Positions 50,716-58,600 of a DNA stretch of 64,000 nucleotides are shown here, piece by piece. The first letter of the stretch is position 1. Each line of letters starts with the position of its first letter. Under the pieces are notes generated by a model. That model did not search any database, was not told the origin of the DNA, and was given only the letters and a program-made list of their open reading frames with translations. This stretch comes from Halocalculus aciditolerans. Its GTDB lineage: Archaea > Halobacteriota > Halobacteria > Halobacteriales > Halobacteriaceae. The translations under genes were made by a program, and so were the position numbers. The stretch spans positions 1-64,000 of the forward strand of contig NZ_BMPG01000001.1 in assembly GCF_014647475.1 (NCBI RefSeq), given 5' to 3'.

Positions 50716-51477
50716 TCACTCCTCGGGCGCGTACACCATCTCCATCGGGAGACCACGCGGGTCAGTGTCGTTCTGACCCGGTTCGACAGACGGGTCAGTG
50801 TCGGGCTCCGCGGGAAGCGTCGTCGTCTCCGGCGTTCGCGGGCTCGCGGTGAGCGCGAGCGCGAACGCGTCGAGGACGTCGTCGTTCGACGCCGCGCAGT
50901 CGAGCGATTCCCCGACTTCTCGCACGGCCCGGAGCACGTCCGCGTCGACGGTTTCGAGCGCGTCGACGCGCTCCCAGAACGCCGCCGCCGGCTGCCCCGT
51001 CTTCGAGTACGCGGTCGCCTCGCCCCCGCGGAGCGCCGCGAAACACACCTCCGGGTGCGCCTCCCGGACGACGCCCACGCGCTCCGCGGGGTCCGCTCGG
51101 AGGAACTCGTCCACCTCCCGAATCTTGTCCGCAATCGCCCACGCCTGCCGGCCGAGACTCCCCTCGGTCTCCGCCTCCTGAATCCGCTTCGCCTCCGCGT
51201 ACTCCTCGGCCTGCAGCGTCTCCCGCACCGGCGGCGGGAACACGCTCCGCCCGCGCGGCGACCCGAGATACGCCCGCGCCGCCGTATCACACGCCCGCGG
51301 CGACCCATCTCCCTCCCGAAGCCCAATCGGCGTATCAACCAGCACCGTCTCCGCGTCCGGATACGACTCCCAGACGCCCGCGAACGACTCGAAGAATCCG
51401 CCGCCGACGAACGACTCGCCCCCGTACGCGACCGCCACCCACCCGTCCGGACACCCGTCGACGCCGACGTAAGTCAT
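50716..51477 (-). CDS. DUF429 domain protein
   Basis: A 253-residue protein of the DUF429 family: MTYVGVDGCPDGWVAVAYGG at the start (RNase H-like 'GvDg..dGW'), VLVDTPIGLREGDGSPRACDTAARAYLG near 45-72, the HPEVCFAALRGG block near 142 and SNDDVLDAFALALTA near 200. The acidic residues suggest a RNase H-like fold. The function is not known. The disordered C-terminal tail (PSVEPGQNDTDPRG) is not conserved. Confidence 0.85.
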   Translation of the reverse strand: MTYVGVDGCPDGWVAVAYGGESFVGGGFFESFAGVWESYPDAETVLVDTPIGLREGDGSPRACDTAARAYLGSPRGRSVFPPPVRETLQAEEYAEAKRIQEAETEGSLGRQAWAIADKIREVDEFLRADPAERVGVVREAHPEVCFAALRGGEATAYSKTGQPAAAFWERVDALETVDADVLRAVREVGESLDCAASNDDVLDAFALALTASPRTPETTTLPAEPDTDPSVEPGQNDTDPRGLPMEMVYAPEE

Positions 51478-51541
51478 ACCCGACGAACGCGGACCTACCG
51501 GAAGAACGCACCGACGGAACAGCGGATACCACGATGAAAAC

Positions 51542-51595
51542 GGCACGACGGGAGTCACGCGAGCTCCGCTCGGCAGAATAGCGGGCACGACGGGA
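51542..51595. repeat. Two short copies of the tRNA 3' end
   Basis: ggcacgacggga at 51542-51553 and gggcacgacggga at 51583-51595 repeat the last 12-13 bases of the tRNA-Arg 3' half (51688-51700). They lie 105-146 bases beyond the tRNA's 3' end, spaced by 41 bases. Confidence 0.7.
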
Positions 51596-51686
51596 GTCTC
51601 GTGAGCGCCAGCGAACGAGACTAAGCGGGACCGCAGGTCCCGCGGAGTCCTCCCAGTGTTCCGCGAGCCGGAGGTTCGCGGGAAAA

Positions 51687-51791
51687 CGGGCACGACGGGA
51701 TTTGAACCCGCGACCGTCGGATGTCTCCTCACCCCAGATACCTGCGGATGATTAGAAGTCCGACGCTCTATCCGGACTGAGCTACGTGCCC
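51687..51791 (-). tRNA. tRNA-Arg(UCU) with a 30-nt intron
   Basis: Minus strand: acceptor GGGCACG / CGTGCCC, D-arm GCTC-AGTCCGGATA-GAGC, anticodon stem TCGGA/TCCGA, loop CTTCTAA with anticodon TCT, T-arm GCGGG-TTCAAAT-CCCGT, discriminator G (51687). The mature tRNA is 75 nt without CCA. The intron at 51723-51752 sits at the canonical 37/38 site. Confidence 0.93.
51723..51752 (-). other. tRNA-Arg intron with bulge-helix-bulge
   Basis: The exon and intron form a 4-bp central helix CUUC/GGAG flanked by two 3-nt bulges on opposite strands (UAA and ACA). The anticodon stem UCGGA/UCCGA stacks on one side and intron stem UCAUCC/GGGUGA on the other. Cutting after the second bulge nucleotide in both gives an intron at exactly position 37/38. 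This is a perfect substrate for EndA. Confidence 0.9.
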
Positions 51792-52012
51792 TCGGCGTGG
51801 AGTAGATGGGGCGTGCTCAAAAAGGGAGTGGGATGCGCCGGGGGGAGACGGCACACCGGGGTGGAAAATCGAGAGGGTCCTCGCGAGCCCCAGAGGGGCG
51901 GGTGAGGGCGAGCGGGACGCAAAGCGTCCCGCCCTGGCCGAGTCGCCGACGGCGCTTTCGGAGACGTCGGCGGCGTCTCCCGGTCCGCGAACGAGAGAGA
52001 AGCGCACGGAGC

Positions 52013-52390
52013 CTAGCCGTCGAAGCGGTAGAGGCTGGTGACGTAGGGGAGGCGGTTGAACATCCAGACGGCGAGGGGGAGGCCGATGATCGTGACGGCG
52101 AGGAAGGCGGCGACGTTCGCCCAGAGGAAGGAGAGCCACCAGCCGACGAGGAGGAAGTAGAGGGCGCGTGCGAGGAGCGAGCGCTGGGGCTGTTGGAGGT
52201 CGGGGCGGTTGAAGCCGCGGGGCTCCTTGAGGGTGAGGACGGTGGGGACGACGTTGATGAGTTTGACCGCGAGGGGGATGCCGAGGACGGTGACGCCGAG
52301 GAGCCAGGCGAAGTTGACGACGATGGGGGTGGCCCACCAGCCGACGAGGAGGAACCAGACGAGTCGGACGAAGAGGGAGCGCTGCGCCAT
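52013..52390 (-). CDS. YccF-domain membrane protein
   Basis: A 125-residue protein with two copies of the YccF repeat: MAQRSLFVRLVWFLLVGWW then FAWLLGVTVLGIPLAVKLIN near 28-47, and LLARALYFLLVGWWLSFLW then AAFLAVTIIGLPLAVWMFN near 90-108. The ATG at 52390 is used because a TATA box (ctttatg, about 52418) lies 28 bases upstream. Function unknown. Confidence 0.88.
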   Translation of the reverse strand: MAQRSLFVRLVWFLLVGWWATPIVVNFAWLLGVTVLGIPLAVKLINVVPTVLTLKEPRGFNRPDLQQPQRSLLARALYFLLVGWWLSFLWANVAAFLAVTIIGLPLAVWMFNRLPYVTSLYRFDG

Positions 52391-52462
52391 ACAGGCGTTT
52401 GCGGGCCGCTCGGGCATAAAGAATGGCAAACGGTAAGGGTCGGTCCGGACTACTCCGATTCC

Positions 52463-53107
52463 ATGAGAGTCATCGGCGTCGTGGGGCTCCCGGGGAGCGG
52501 GAAGAGCGAGGCAGCGGCGGTGGCGGAGGACCTCGGGATTCCCGTGGTGACGATGGGTGACGTGATTCGCGCGGAGACGCGAGAGCGCGGGTTGGATCCG
52601 GCGAAGGACCACGGGCGGGTGGCGCAGGCGCTCCGCGAAGAGGGCGGGCCGGCGGCCATCGCGGACCGGTCGCTCCCGCTCATTCAGGAGGCTCTCGCGG
52701 AGTCGGAGACGGTGCTCGTCGACGGGATTCGGTCGGGCGCAGAGGTAGAAGTGTTCGAGGAGGCGTTCGGCGACGATTTCCTGCTCGTGAACGTCTACGC
52801 GCCGTTCGACCTGCGGCGAGAGCGCATCACGAGCCGGGGGCGCGACGTCGGCGAGGAGGGAGGAGGCGAAGGGCTAGAGGCCCGCGACGAGCGCGAGCGG
52901 TCGTTCGGGATGGCGGACGCCATCGAGGCGGCGGACGTGACCGTGGAGAACACGGGGACGCTCGAAGACTTTCAGGCGGAGATACACGAACTCCTCACCG
53001 AGAGCGCGGATTCCGACGGAGACGCGGAGGCCGACGGGGATGTGGAGACTGACGGAGGCGCGGAGACCGACGAGCCGAAGGGCGACGGGGGCGAAGACGG
53101 CGTATGA
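52463..53107 (+). CDS. UPF0200-type P-loop kinase-like protein
   Basis: A 214-residue nucleotide kinase-like protein: VIGVVGLPGSGKSEAAAVAED (Walker A at residues 2-20), TMGDVIRAETRERGLD near 31, VLVDGIRSGAEVEVFEEAF near 88 (Walker-B-like) and a lid ITSRGRDVGEEG. It resembles adenylate kinase and dephospho-CoA kinase folds (UPF0200/COG0237-like). The last about 30 residues are a disordered acidic tail. It overlaps the next gene by 4 bases. Confidence 0.87.
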   Translation: MRVIGVVGLPGSGKSEAAAVAEDLGIPVVTMGDVIRAETRERGLDPAKDHGRVAQALREEGGPAAIADRSLPLIQEALAESETVLVDGIRSGAEVEVFEEAFGDDFLLVNVYAPFDLRRERITSRGRDVGEEGGGEGLEARDERERSFGMADAIEAADVTVENTGTLEDFQAEIHELLTESADSDGDAEADGDVETDGGAETDEPKGDGGEDGV

Positions 53108-53511
53108 TTTACAGCGTCGACGTTCGCGTGTCCGCGCCGGTGCAGCCGACGGAGGTCGAAGAGCGCGTCGCGGCCGCCGTGGAGCGGTTGTTCCCGAACG
53201 CGGACGTGGAGCGCCACGGCGACCGCGTGACAGCAGAGACCCACGAGGTGGAGGGGTTCCGGGAGCGGCTCTTCGACCAGCAGATTCTCGACACGGCGCG
53301 CGGGGAGTTCCTCTCGAACGCCGACGGCGAGGGGTTCGACTTCGAGTTGAAGAAGCAGGCGGCGTTCGAGGGTGTCGTGAACTTCGCGGTCGGAGGCGAG
53401 TCCGAGCTCGGCGACATCCACGTCGACGTGACGGTGAACGAGCCGTCCGTGGAGGAGTTTATCACGTATCTCGCGCCGGAGACGGTGGACGGGAAGCCGA
53501 CGAGCGAATAG
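53104..53511 (+). CDS. UPF0201 family protein
   Basis: A 135-residue protein matching UPF0201 (COG1325): MIYSVDVRVSAPVQPTEVEERVAAAV, then AERLFPNA-like and RERLFDQQILDTARGEF near 57-73. In several methanogens this domain is fused to the UPF0200 kinase; here the two are separate but overlapping genes, which supports a shared role. RNA binding is suspected, not shown. Confidence 0.88.
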   Translation: MIYSVDVRVSAPVQPTEVEERVAAAVERLFPNADVERHGDRVTAETHEVEGFRERLFDQQILDTARGEFLSNADGEGFDFELKKQAAFEGVVNFAVGGESELGDIHVDVTVNEPSVEEFITYLAPETVDGKPTSE

Positions 53512-53518
53512 CGAGCGC

Positions 53519-54556
53519 TCAGAGGAGGATGGCGAGCGCGACGGCGATGAAGACGACTTTTCCGGCGACGTTGACGGCGATGACTTTCGAGCCGAACTCC
53601 GCGCCCCAGATGCCGTACTGGAAGGGGATGGAGCGTTTGAACGTGGAGACGGCGAAGGAGACGACGCCGCCGACGAGCATCGTCGCGACGGCCTGCTCGG
53701 GCGTGAAGACGCCGGGGACGAGCGGGGCGATGGCGAGCGCGCCGCTCGTCGTGTCCACGGCGAACACGGCGATGACGGGGACGGCGGCCGCGGGGAGACC
53801 GACGGCGGCGGCGAGCGGGTCCGCCCCGGCCTGCGAAGCGACCGCCGTAAGGTCGACGTTACGCGTGAGGAGGACGACGAGCGTGTAGACGACGGCGAGC
53901 CGCGGGAGGATGTCGCGGAGCTTCGCCCACGTCGATCCGAGCGAGTCGCGAACGCGCTCGCCGCGGCCGGCGTCGCCGTCGGACTCGTCCGGGGTGTCGA
54001 CGGCGCGCTCACCGGCTGTCGAATCGGTTGATTCGGCGTCGGCGGCGTGGCGGACGTTCCGCTCGGGGAGGAAGAGCGCGCCGGCGAGGACACCCGTGAG
54101 CGTGACGGCGAGCGCGACGGCGGCGCGCGCGCCGACGTAGAGGAGGCCGACGCGGAGGCCGAGAATCGGGATGAGGACGGGCGCGTAGAAGGTGAAGATG
54201 TGCTGGACGAACCCGAAGACGGTGTTGATGGTGACGGCGACGAGGGTGGCGCGGTCGTCGAGGACGCCGTCCTCGCGGAACTCGGCGAGCATCCCGTAGC
54301 CCGCCGTCGGCGAGGCGGTGGTCGCGAGGATGGCGGTGCCGACGGCGGTCGGGAGGTTGGCGGCGCGGGCGAGGGGCGCGGCGAGCGCGCCGATGCGGCG
54401 GATCGCGCCGAACTCGACGGCGAGGTTCGCGAAGAAGAGGCCGACGGCGATGGCGGCCGCGATGGACGCGACGCGCGGCCCGACGGCCACCAGGGTCGCG
54501 GCGAGTTCCGCGGCGACGTCAGCGACGGGCGCACTAGATGCGGACGCCGGAGTCAC
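53519..54556 (-). CDS. Nucleoside-recognition (Gate) domain membrane protein
   Basis: A 345-residue protein with about eight hydrophobic segments. The gate-domain pattern includes IGALAAPLARAANLPTAVG near 55, TASPTAGYGMLAEF near 82 and NTVFGFVQHIFTFYAPVLIP near 110; the second half has a similar fold (AVDTTSGALAIAPLV). The loop at about 165-205 is acidic and disordered. The start GTG 54556 (VTPASASSAP) is uncertain; GTG 54625 would add 23 residues. Substrate unknown. Confidence 0.78.
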   Translation of the reverse strand: MTPASASSAPVADVAAELAATLVAVGPRVASIAAAIAVGLFFANLAVEFGAIRRIGALAAPLARAANLPTAVGTAILATTASPTAGYGMLAEFREDGVLDDRATLVAVTINTVFGFVQHIFTFYAPVLIPILGLRVGLLYVGARAAVALAVTLTGVLAGALFLPERNVRHAADAESTDSTAGERAVDTPDESDGDAGRGERVRDSLGSTWAKLRDILPRLAVVYTLVVLLTRNVDLTAVASQAGADPLAAAVGLPAAAVPVIAVFAVDTTSGALAIAPLVPGVFTPEQAVATMLVGGVVSFAVSTFKRSIPFQYGIWGAEFGSKVIAVNVAGKVVFIAVALAILL

Positions 54557-54672
54557 ACCCGTGTCTTCGCAGCGCGTGCTCTTGGTGGCGTCGAAAGTAC
54601 TGTCACGCCTGTCGAGCCGAGCCACACCGACGCGAACCGAACTGTTTCCTCGGTGGCGCGACCACGGCGAGT

Positions 54673-55056
54673 ATGCCCGAGTTCACGGTGGAAACGGAAT
54701 CGCACACCGGCGTCGTCGACGTGACGGGCGCGGTCGAGAGCGCGATTCCCGAGGACGCGAACGGGGTGGCGACGGTGTTCGTCCGGCACACGACGGCGGG
54801 CGTCGTCGTCAACGAGGCCGAGTCGCGCTTGCTGAAGGACGTCGAGGCGTTCGTCGAGACGCTCGCGCCCGACGCGGGGTGGGCGCACGACGAGTCGGAC
54901 GGGAACGCCGACAGCCATCTGCGCGCCCTCGTGCTCGGGGAGAGCGTCACTGTGCCGGTGACGGACGGCGCGCTCGACGTCGGGACGTGGCAGTCCGTCC
55001 TGCTCGTGGAGTGCGACGGCCCGCGGACGCGGACGGTGACAGTACGAGTCAGATGA
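54673..55056 (+). CDS. YjbQ/UPF0047 family protein
   Basis: A 127-residue protein: MPEFTVETESHTGVVDVTGAVESAI, VFVRHTTAGVVVNEAESRLL near 37-56, DESDGNADSHLRALVLGESVTVPV near 82 and GTWQSVLLVECDGPRTRTV at the end. The conserved His/Ser set (RHTTA, NADSHL, WQ) is UPF0047; homologues have weak thiamin-phosphate synthase activity. Divergent from the gate-domain gene, overlapping mgtE-like gene by 8 bases. Confidence 0.9.
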   Translation: MPEFTVETESHTGVVDVTGAVESAIPEDANGVATVFVRHTTAGVVVNEAESRLLKDVEAFVETLAPDAGWAHDESDGNADSHLRALVLGESVTVPVTDGALDVGTWQSVLLVECDGPRTRTVTVRVR

Positions 55057-55606
55057 GGAGTTGAGCGACGGCGAAGAGGACGAGGACGCCGAGGACGTCG
55101 CAGGTGTTCGTGACGATGGGGATGACGACGTCGTCGGGGTCGAGTTCGAAGCGGTAGGCGGCGTACGTCGAGAGGAGGGTGACGACGATGGCGAGCACGG
55201 CGAGCGCCGCGCCCGAGGTGAGCGCGACAGTGACGACCGTGAGGAGCGAGAGTTCGACGCCGGTCGTGAGGAGGGAGAGCACCCACGCGCCCGCGCCGAC
55301 GAGCGGGAAGATGGACACCGCGAGCGCGACCGTCGCGACCGCGTTCCCGGCGAGGTCGTCGTCGCGGTGGTCGAAGGAGAGCGTGCCGAGGTGGAACGCC
55401 GTCGAGAGCCGGGAGGCGAGGATGCTCCCGAGGTTCCCCGCCGTGCCGATGGTGACGGGGACGAGGACGAGGAGGGTCGGGTGCGCGTAGAGCGTCGCCT
55501 CGAAGGAGCCGAGGACGAGCCCGGAGAGGAGTTCGACCGTCGTGAGCGCGATGAGGACGGGGAGCATCGCGCGCGTGATGCCCTCGACAGTCCACTCCTC
55601 CGGCAT
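55049..55606 (-). CDS. MgtE/SLC41-type transporter, second half-gene
   Basis: A 185-residue protein holding one MgtE integral-membrane repeat: PTLLVLVPVTIGTAGNLGSILASRLS near 44-69 and PIVTNTCDVLGVLVLF near 165. The NLGS loop and the C-terminal TNTCDVLG motif parallel the Mg2+-channel motifs of SLC41/MgtE. No cytoplasmic CBS domain is present. It begins where the upstream homologous gene ends, so both should form a heterodimer. Confidence 0.88.
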   Translation of the reverse strand: MPEEWTVEGITRAMLPVLIALTTVELLSGLVLGSFEATLYAHPTLLVLVPVTIGTAGNLGSILASRLSTAFHLGTLSFDHRDDDLAGNAVATVALAVSIFPLVGAGAWVLSLLTTGVELSLLTVVTVALTSGAALAVLAIVVTLLSTYAAYRFELDPDDVVIPIVTNTCDVLGVLVLFAVAQLLI

Positions 55607-56179
55607 CTAAAGCACCCCCAGGACGACGCGAACGGAGAGGAGGAGGAAGGCGACGCCGAAGACGTCGCCGGTGGTGGTGACGAGCGGGCCGACGAGCGTG
55701 TCCGGGTTGTACCCCCGTCGGAAGCCGACGATGACGACGACGAGGACGGCGGCGGTGAGCGCGATACCCGAGAGGAAGCCCGCGAGGAACGCGATGCCGA
55801 CGAGCACCGGGAGCGGCGCGACGGTCCGCGCGAGCAGTTGAAGGATGACGAACCCGCCGACAGCCGCGTAGACCGACGCGAGCAGGCCGTTCCCCATCGC
55901 GGCGGCCGTGGCGGCGCGGAGGCGGTCGTCCTCGATGTCGAACACCGGCTCCACGAGCCCCTGATGGAGGCCCGTCGCCAGCCGCGCGCCGAACGACCCG
56001 TAGACGTTCCCCCGCGTCGCCAGGAGCGCCGGCACGAGCACGAGGAGGCCCGGAACCGCCTGCAGCTCCGCGCGCATCCCGCTCAGCACGACGCCCGACG
56101 CGAGCCCGCCCACCATGCTCGCCAGCAGGGCCGGCAACGCCTCCTCGTACGCGTCGACGGCGACGTCCCGGACACCCAT
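55607..56179 (-). CDS. MgtE/SLC41-type transporter, first half-gene
   Basis: A 190-residue MgtE repeat: LVLVPALLATRGNVYGSFGARLATGLHQG near 46-73 and LVGPLVTTTGDVFGVAFLLL near 160. The stop codon abuts the start of the next gene with no gap. The two homologous halves together equal one full SLC41-like unit. Confidence 0.88.
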   Translation of the reverse strand: MGVRDVAVDAYEEALPALLASMVGGLASGVVLSGMRAELQAVPGLLVLVPALLATRGNVYGSFGARLATGLHQGLVEPVFDIEDDRLRAATAAAMGNGLLASVYAAVGGFVILQLLARTVAPLPVLVGIAFLAGFLSGIALTAAVLVVVIVGFRRGYNPDTLVGPLVTTTGDVFGVAFLLLSVRVVLGVL

Positions 56180-56230
56180 TAGGCGATTTCACGCCCGCAG
56201 GGGTGAAAAGTCGGACGGGTACACACCCAC

Positions 56231-56276
56231 TTTTTACTCTGCGGGGGTGGCCTTCGGCCACCCCGCTCGGTAAAAA
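56231..56276. terminator. Stem-loop flanked by tttttac and gtaaaaa
   Basis: tttttac ... ggggtggcc-ttc-ggccacccc ... gtaaaaa, followed by cgtgggg. Because of the T-run on both strands it can terminate either direction. Confidence 0.5.
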
Positions 56277-56596
56277 CGTGGGGAAAAAGCACTCCTCCTT
56301 CGGTCCCTCCGGTCCCTCAGTCGTCGGCCCGCGACTCGCGGTGCTCGTCGCGGTGAACTGGCGACCTACCGGGTCCTAACGGACCGCTCGGTCGCCGGAT
56401 GCTCGACGGACCTTTGAATAGAAATCTGACGAGCATTCGCGAACCGAGCGGCTCGTCAGAGCCCGGAAGGTTCGCGATTCACTCGCGGCGAAGCCGCGAG
56501 GCCGACGAACCCCCGGAGTCCGCGTGAGCCAACGGCGAACGCGGGCAAGGAGGAGCGGAGCTCCGACTGAGGGGGTGAGGAGGCTTTTAGTCCAGG

Positions 56597-56634
56597 TTTT
56601 TATCGAGCGCCCGGCAGGGCGCTCGCAATAAAAA
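56597..56634 (-). terminator. Stem-loop downstream of srp54
   Basis: tttttat-c-gagcgccc-ggca-gggcgctc-gca-ataaaaa, then cgtggg. On the minus strand it follows the srp54 stop by eight bases and ends in a T-run (gataaaaacc as complement), so it is the likely terminator. Confidence 0.6.
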
Positions 56635-56641
56635 CGTGGGT

Positions 56642-58033
56642 TTAGAATAAGCCGCCGAATCCGCCACCGCCGGGGCCGCCACCGCCGCCGCCGCCCATCT
56701 TCTTCATCATGCGTTGCATGTCGCCGTCGCCCATGCCCTGGAACTGCTTCATGGTCTGGGCCATCATCTTGTGCTGTTGGAGGAGTTCGCGGACGGTCTC
56801 CTCGTCCTGTCCGGAGCCTTTGGCGATGCGGCGGACTTGGCTCGCGCCGATGCCGCGGGGGTTCTCGAGTTCCTCCTCGGTCATCGAGTCCATGACGACC
56901 TCGAAGTGGCGGAGGCGGTCCTGCGTGACGTCCATGGCGTCGTCGGGGAGCTGGTCCATGATGCCGCCGCCCATCCCGGGAATCATGTCCATCACCTGGT
57001 CGAGCGGCCCCATGTTGTTCATCGCCTGCATCTGCCGGCGCATGTCCTTGAGGGTGAACTCCCCTTTGAGCATGTCCTCGGGGTCCCACTCCTCGTCGTC
57101 TTCCACCATGGACTCCTCCATCGCGCGTTCGACGCGCTCGGAGAGCTGCTTGAGGTCGCCCATGCCGAGGAGGCGGGAGATGAATCCGCTCGGCTCGAAG
57201 CGCTCGATGTCCTGGACGGTCTCACCGGTCCCGAGGAAGGCGATGGTGGAGCCGGTCTCGTTCACGGCGGTGAGCGCGCCGCCACCTTTCGCGGTCCCGT
57301 CGAGCTTCGAGATGATGACGCCGTCGATACCGATCGAGTCCTCGAACTGGCGGGCCTGGTCCTTCGCGCCCTGGCCGATGGCGGCGTCGAGGACGAGGAG
57401 GCTGCGGTCGGGGTCGACCGCGCGGTCGATGTCCTCGATCTCGTCGATGAGGTCGTCTTCGAGCGCGTGCCGGCCGGCGGTGTCGACGATGTGGACGTCG
57501 GCGTCCTCGGTCGCGTCGAGGCCGTCGCGCGCGATCTTCACGGGGTCGTCCTCGTCGGGGTCGCCGTAGAACTCGACCTCGGCGCGCTCGCACATCTGCT
57601 TCGCCTGGTCGTACGCGCCCGGGCGGAAGGTGTCCGTCTGGATGACGGCGGGGCGGAGGCCCTTCTTCGAGAACCACCACGCCATCTTCGCCGCGCTCGT
57701 GGTCTTCCCGGAGCCCTGGAGGCCGGCGAGGAGGATCGTCTGACTCTCCAGCGGGAGGTCCGTGGATTCGCCGACGAGGTCGACGAGCTCCTCGTAGACG
57801 ATGCGGAGCACGTGGTCGCGCGCCGTCGTCCCGCCCGGCGGCTCCTCTTCGAGCGAGCGTTCCTTGATAGAGTCCGAGAGGTCCATGACGAGGGAGACCT
57901 CGACGTCGGCCTGGAGCAAGGAGCGCTGAATCTCCTTGACGACCTCGTCGACGTCCTCCTCGGAGATGCGGGATTTCCCGCGGAGCGTGTCGAGCGTCCC
58001 CCGCAAGGAACTCCCGAGGTCGTCGAGTACCAT
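56642..58033 (-). CDS. srp54: Signal recognition particle GTPase SRP54
   Basis: A 463-residue SRP protein. The N-domain [21 protein letters not shown] leads to the G-domain: [18 protein letters not shown] near 107, [20 protein letters not shown] near 184 and [16 protein letters not shown] near 242. The Met-rich M-domain includes [24 protein letters not shown] near 330 and ends in a Gly-rich tail. With FtsY, 7S RNA and SRP19 it targets proteins to the membrane. The ATG at 58033 is used. Confidence 0.96.
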   Translation of the reverse strand: MVLDDLGSSLRGTLDTLRGKSRISEEDVDEVVKEIQRSLLQADVEVSLVMDLSDSIKERSLEEEPPGGTTARDHVLRIVYEELVDLVGESTDLPLESQTILLAGLQGSGKTTSAAKMAWWFSKKGLRPAVIQTDTFRPGAYDQAKQMCERAEVEFYGDPDEDDPVKIARDGLDATEDADVHIVDTAGRHALEDDLIDEIEDIDRAVDPDRSLLVLDAAIGQGAKDQARQFEDSIGIDGVIISKLDGTAKGGGALTAVNETGSTIAFLGTGETVQDIERFEPSGFISRLLGMGDLKQLSERVERAMEESMVEDDEEWDPEDMLKGEFTLKDMRRQMQAMNNMGPLDQVMDMIPGMGGGIMDQLPDDAMDVTQDRLRHFEVVMDSMTEEELENPRGIGASQVRRIAKGSGQDEETVRELLQQHKMMAQTMKQFQGMGDGDMQRMMKKMGGGGGGGPGGGGFGGLF

Positions 58034-58077
58034 TTGCCTACTAGCAGTCGCCCGCGACGTAAAGGCTTTATCTACCA

Positions 58078-58090
58078 CCCCCAGGGGGTT
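58078..58090. promoter_or_regulatory. Inverted repeat just before the 58091 gene
   Basis: accccc-a-gggggt sits directly before the ATG at 58091 in the divergent srp54/58091 gap. It could be an operator or a chance GC-rich repeat. Confidence 0.3.
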
Positions 58091-58588
58091 ATGCCGGTCG
58101 AGCCCGAAACCCGGGTGATGGACCCCGACTCGGCCGCGCGAGACCGCGTGTTCGTCGCCCGCCCGCTCCTCGACGTCCTCCTCGAATTCGGGAGCGACAC
58201 CGACCCGCAGCGCCTCTCAGTCGCTCTCGCCACGGAGGACGCACGCGACCTCGTTCCCTCTGCGGCGTCGACGACGAGCGACGTGGCCCTCGCCGACCTC
58301 GACTCCGATCAGTCCGTCTACGCCGAGTTCTTCCTCCCCGACGCCGGCAGGTCGGTCGAGAACGTCTTCGGCGTGAACCTCTCCACGCCCCCCGGCCGCA
58401 CGCGCGGCCGCTTCGTCACTCACCCCGACGGGAACCCGGACCTCGCGGCGACGGACGACCTCTCCGTCCGCGTGCTCGTCGCCACCCCGCCCTACGACGT
58501 CGAGAACGTCCGCGCCTACGACCGGAGCGGCAGACGGATCGAACTCGTCGTCGTCGCCGCCGACGCACCGGACGAAGAACCGCTGTGA
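58091..58588 (+). CDS. Unknown protein between srp54 and ftsY
   Basis: A 165-residue acidic protein: [29 protein letters not shown], then [50 protein letters not shown] and [26 protein letters not shown]. It is a globular, beta-rich pattern without membrane segments. I do not recognise it. Its setting among SRP genes may or may not be meaningful. Confidence 0.72.
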   Translation: MPVEPETRVMDPDSAARDRVFVARPLLDVLLEFGSDTDPQRLSVALATEDARDLVPSAASTTSDVALADLDSDQSVYAEFFLPDAGRSVENVFGVNLSTPPGRTRGRFVTHPDGNPDLAATDDLSVRVLVATPPYDVENVRAYDRSGRRIELVVVAADAPDEEPL

Positions 58589-58600
58589 GAAAGGGGGCGC

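Larger units (their letters stand above)
56180..56641. other. Gap with paired poly-T/poly-A stem-loops
   Basis: 462 bases upstream of the mgtE-like pair and downstream of srp54. It contains two similarly built stem-loops at 56231-56276 and 56597-56634, an 8-bp GAA-loop hairpin (56482-56500) and a 9-bp inverted repeat (ctgacgagc/gctcgtcag, about 56427-56460). No gene is credible. Confidence 0.6.

Noticed and set aside
53040-55064. Plus-strand frames opposite the gate-domain gene
   Set aside because: No recognizable domains; the minus-strand gene shows clear hydrophobic segments.
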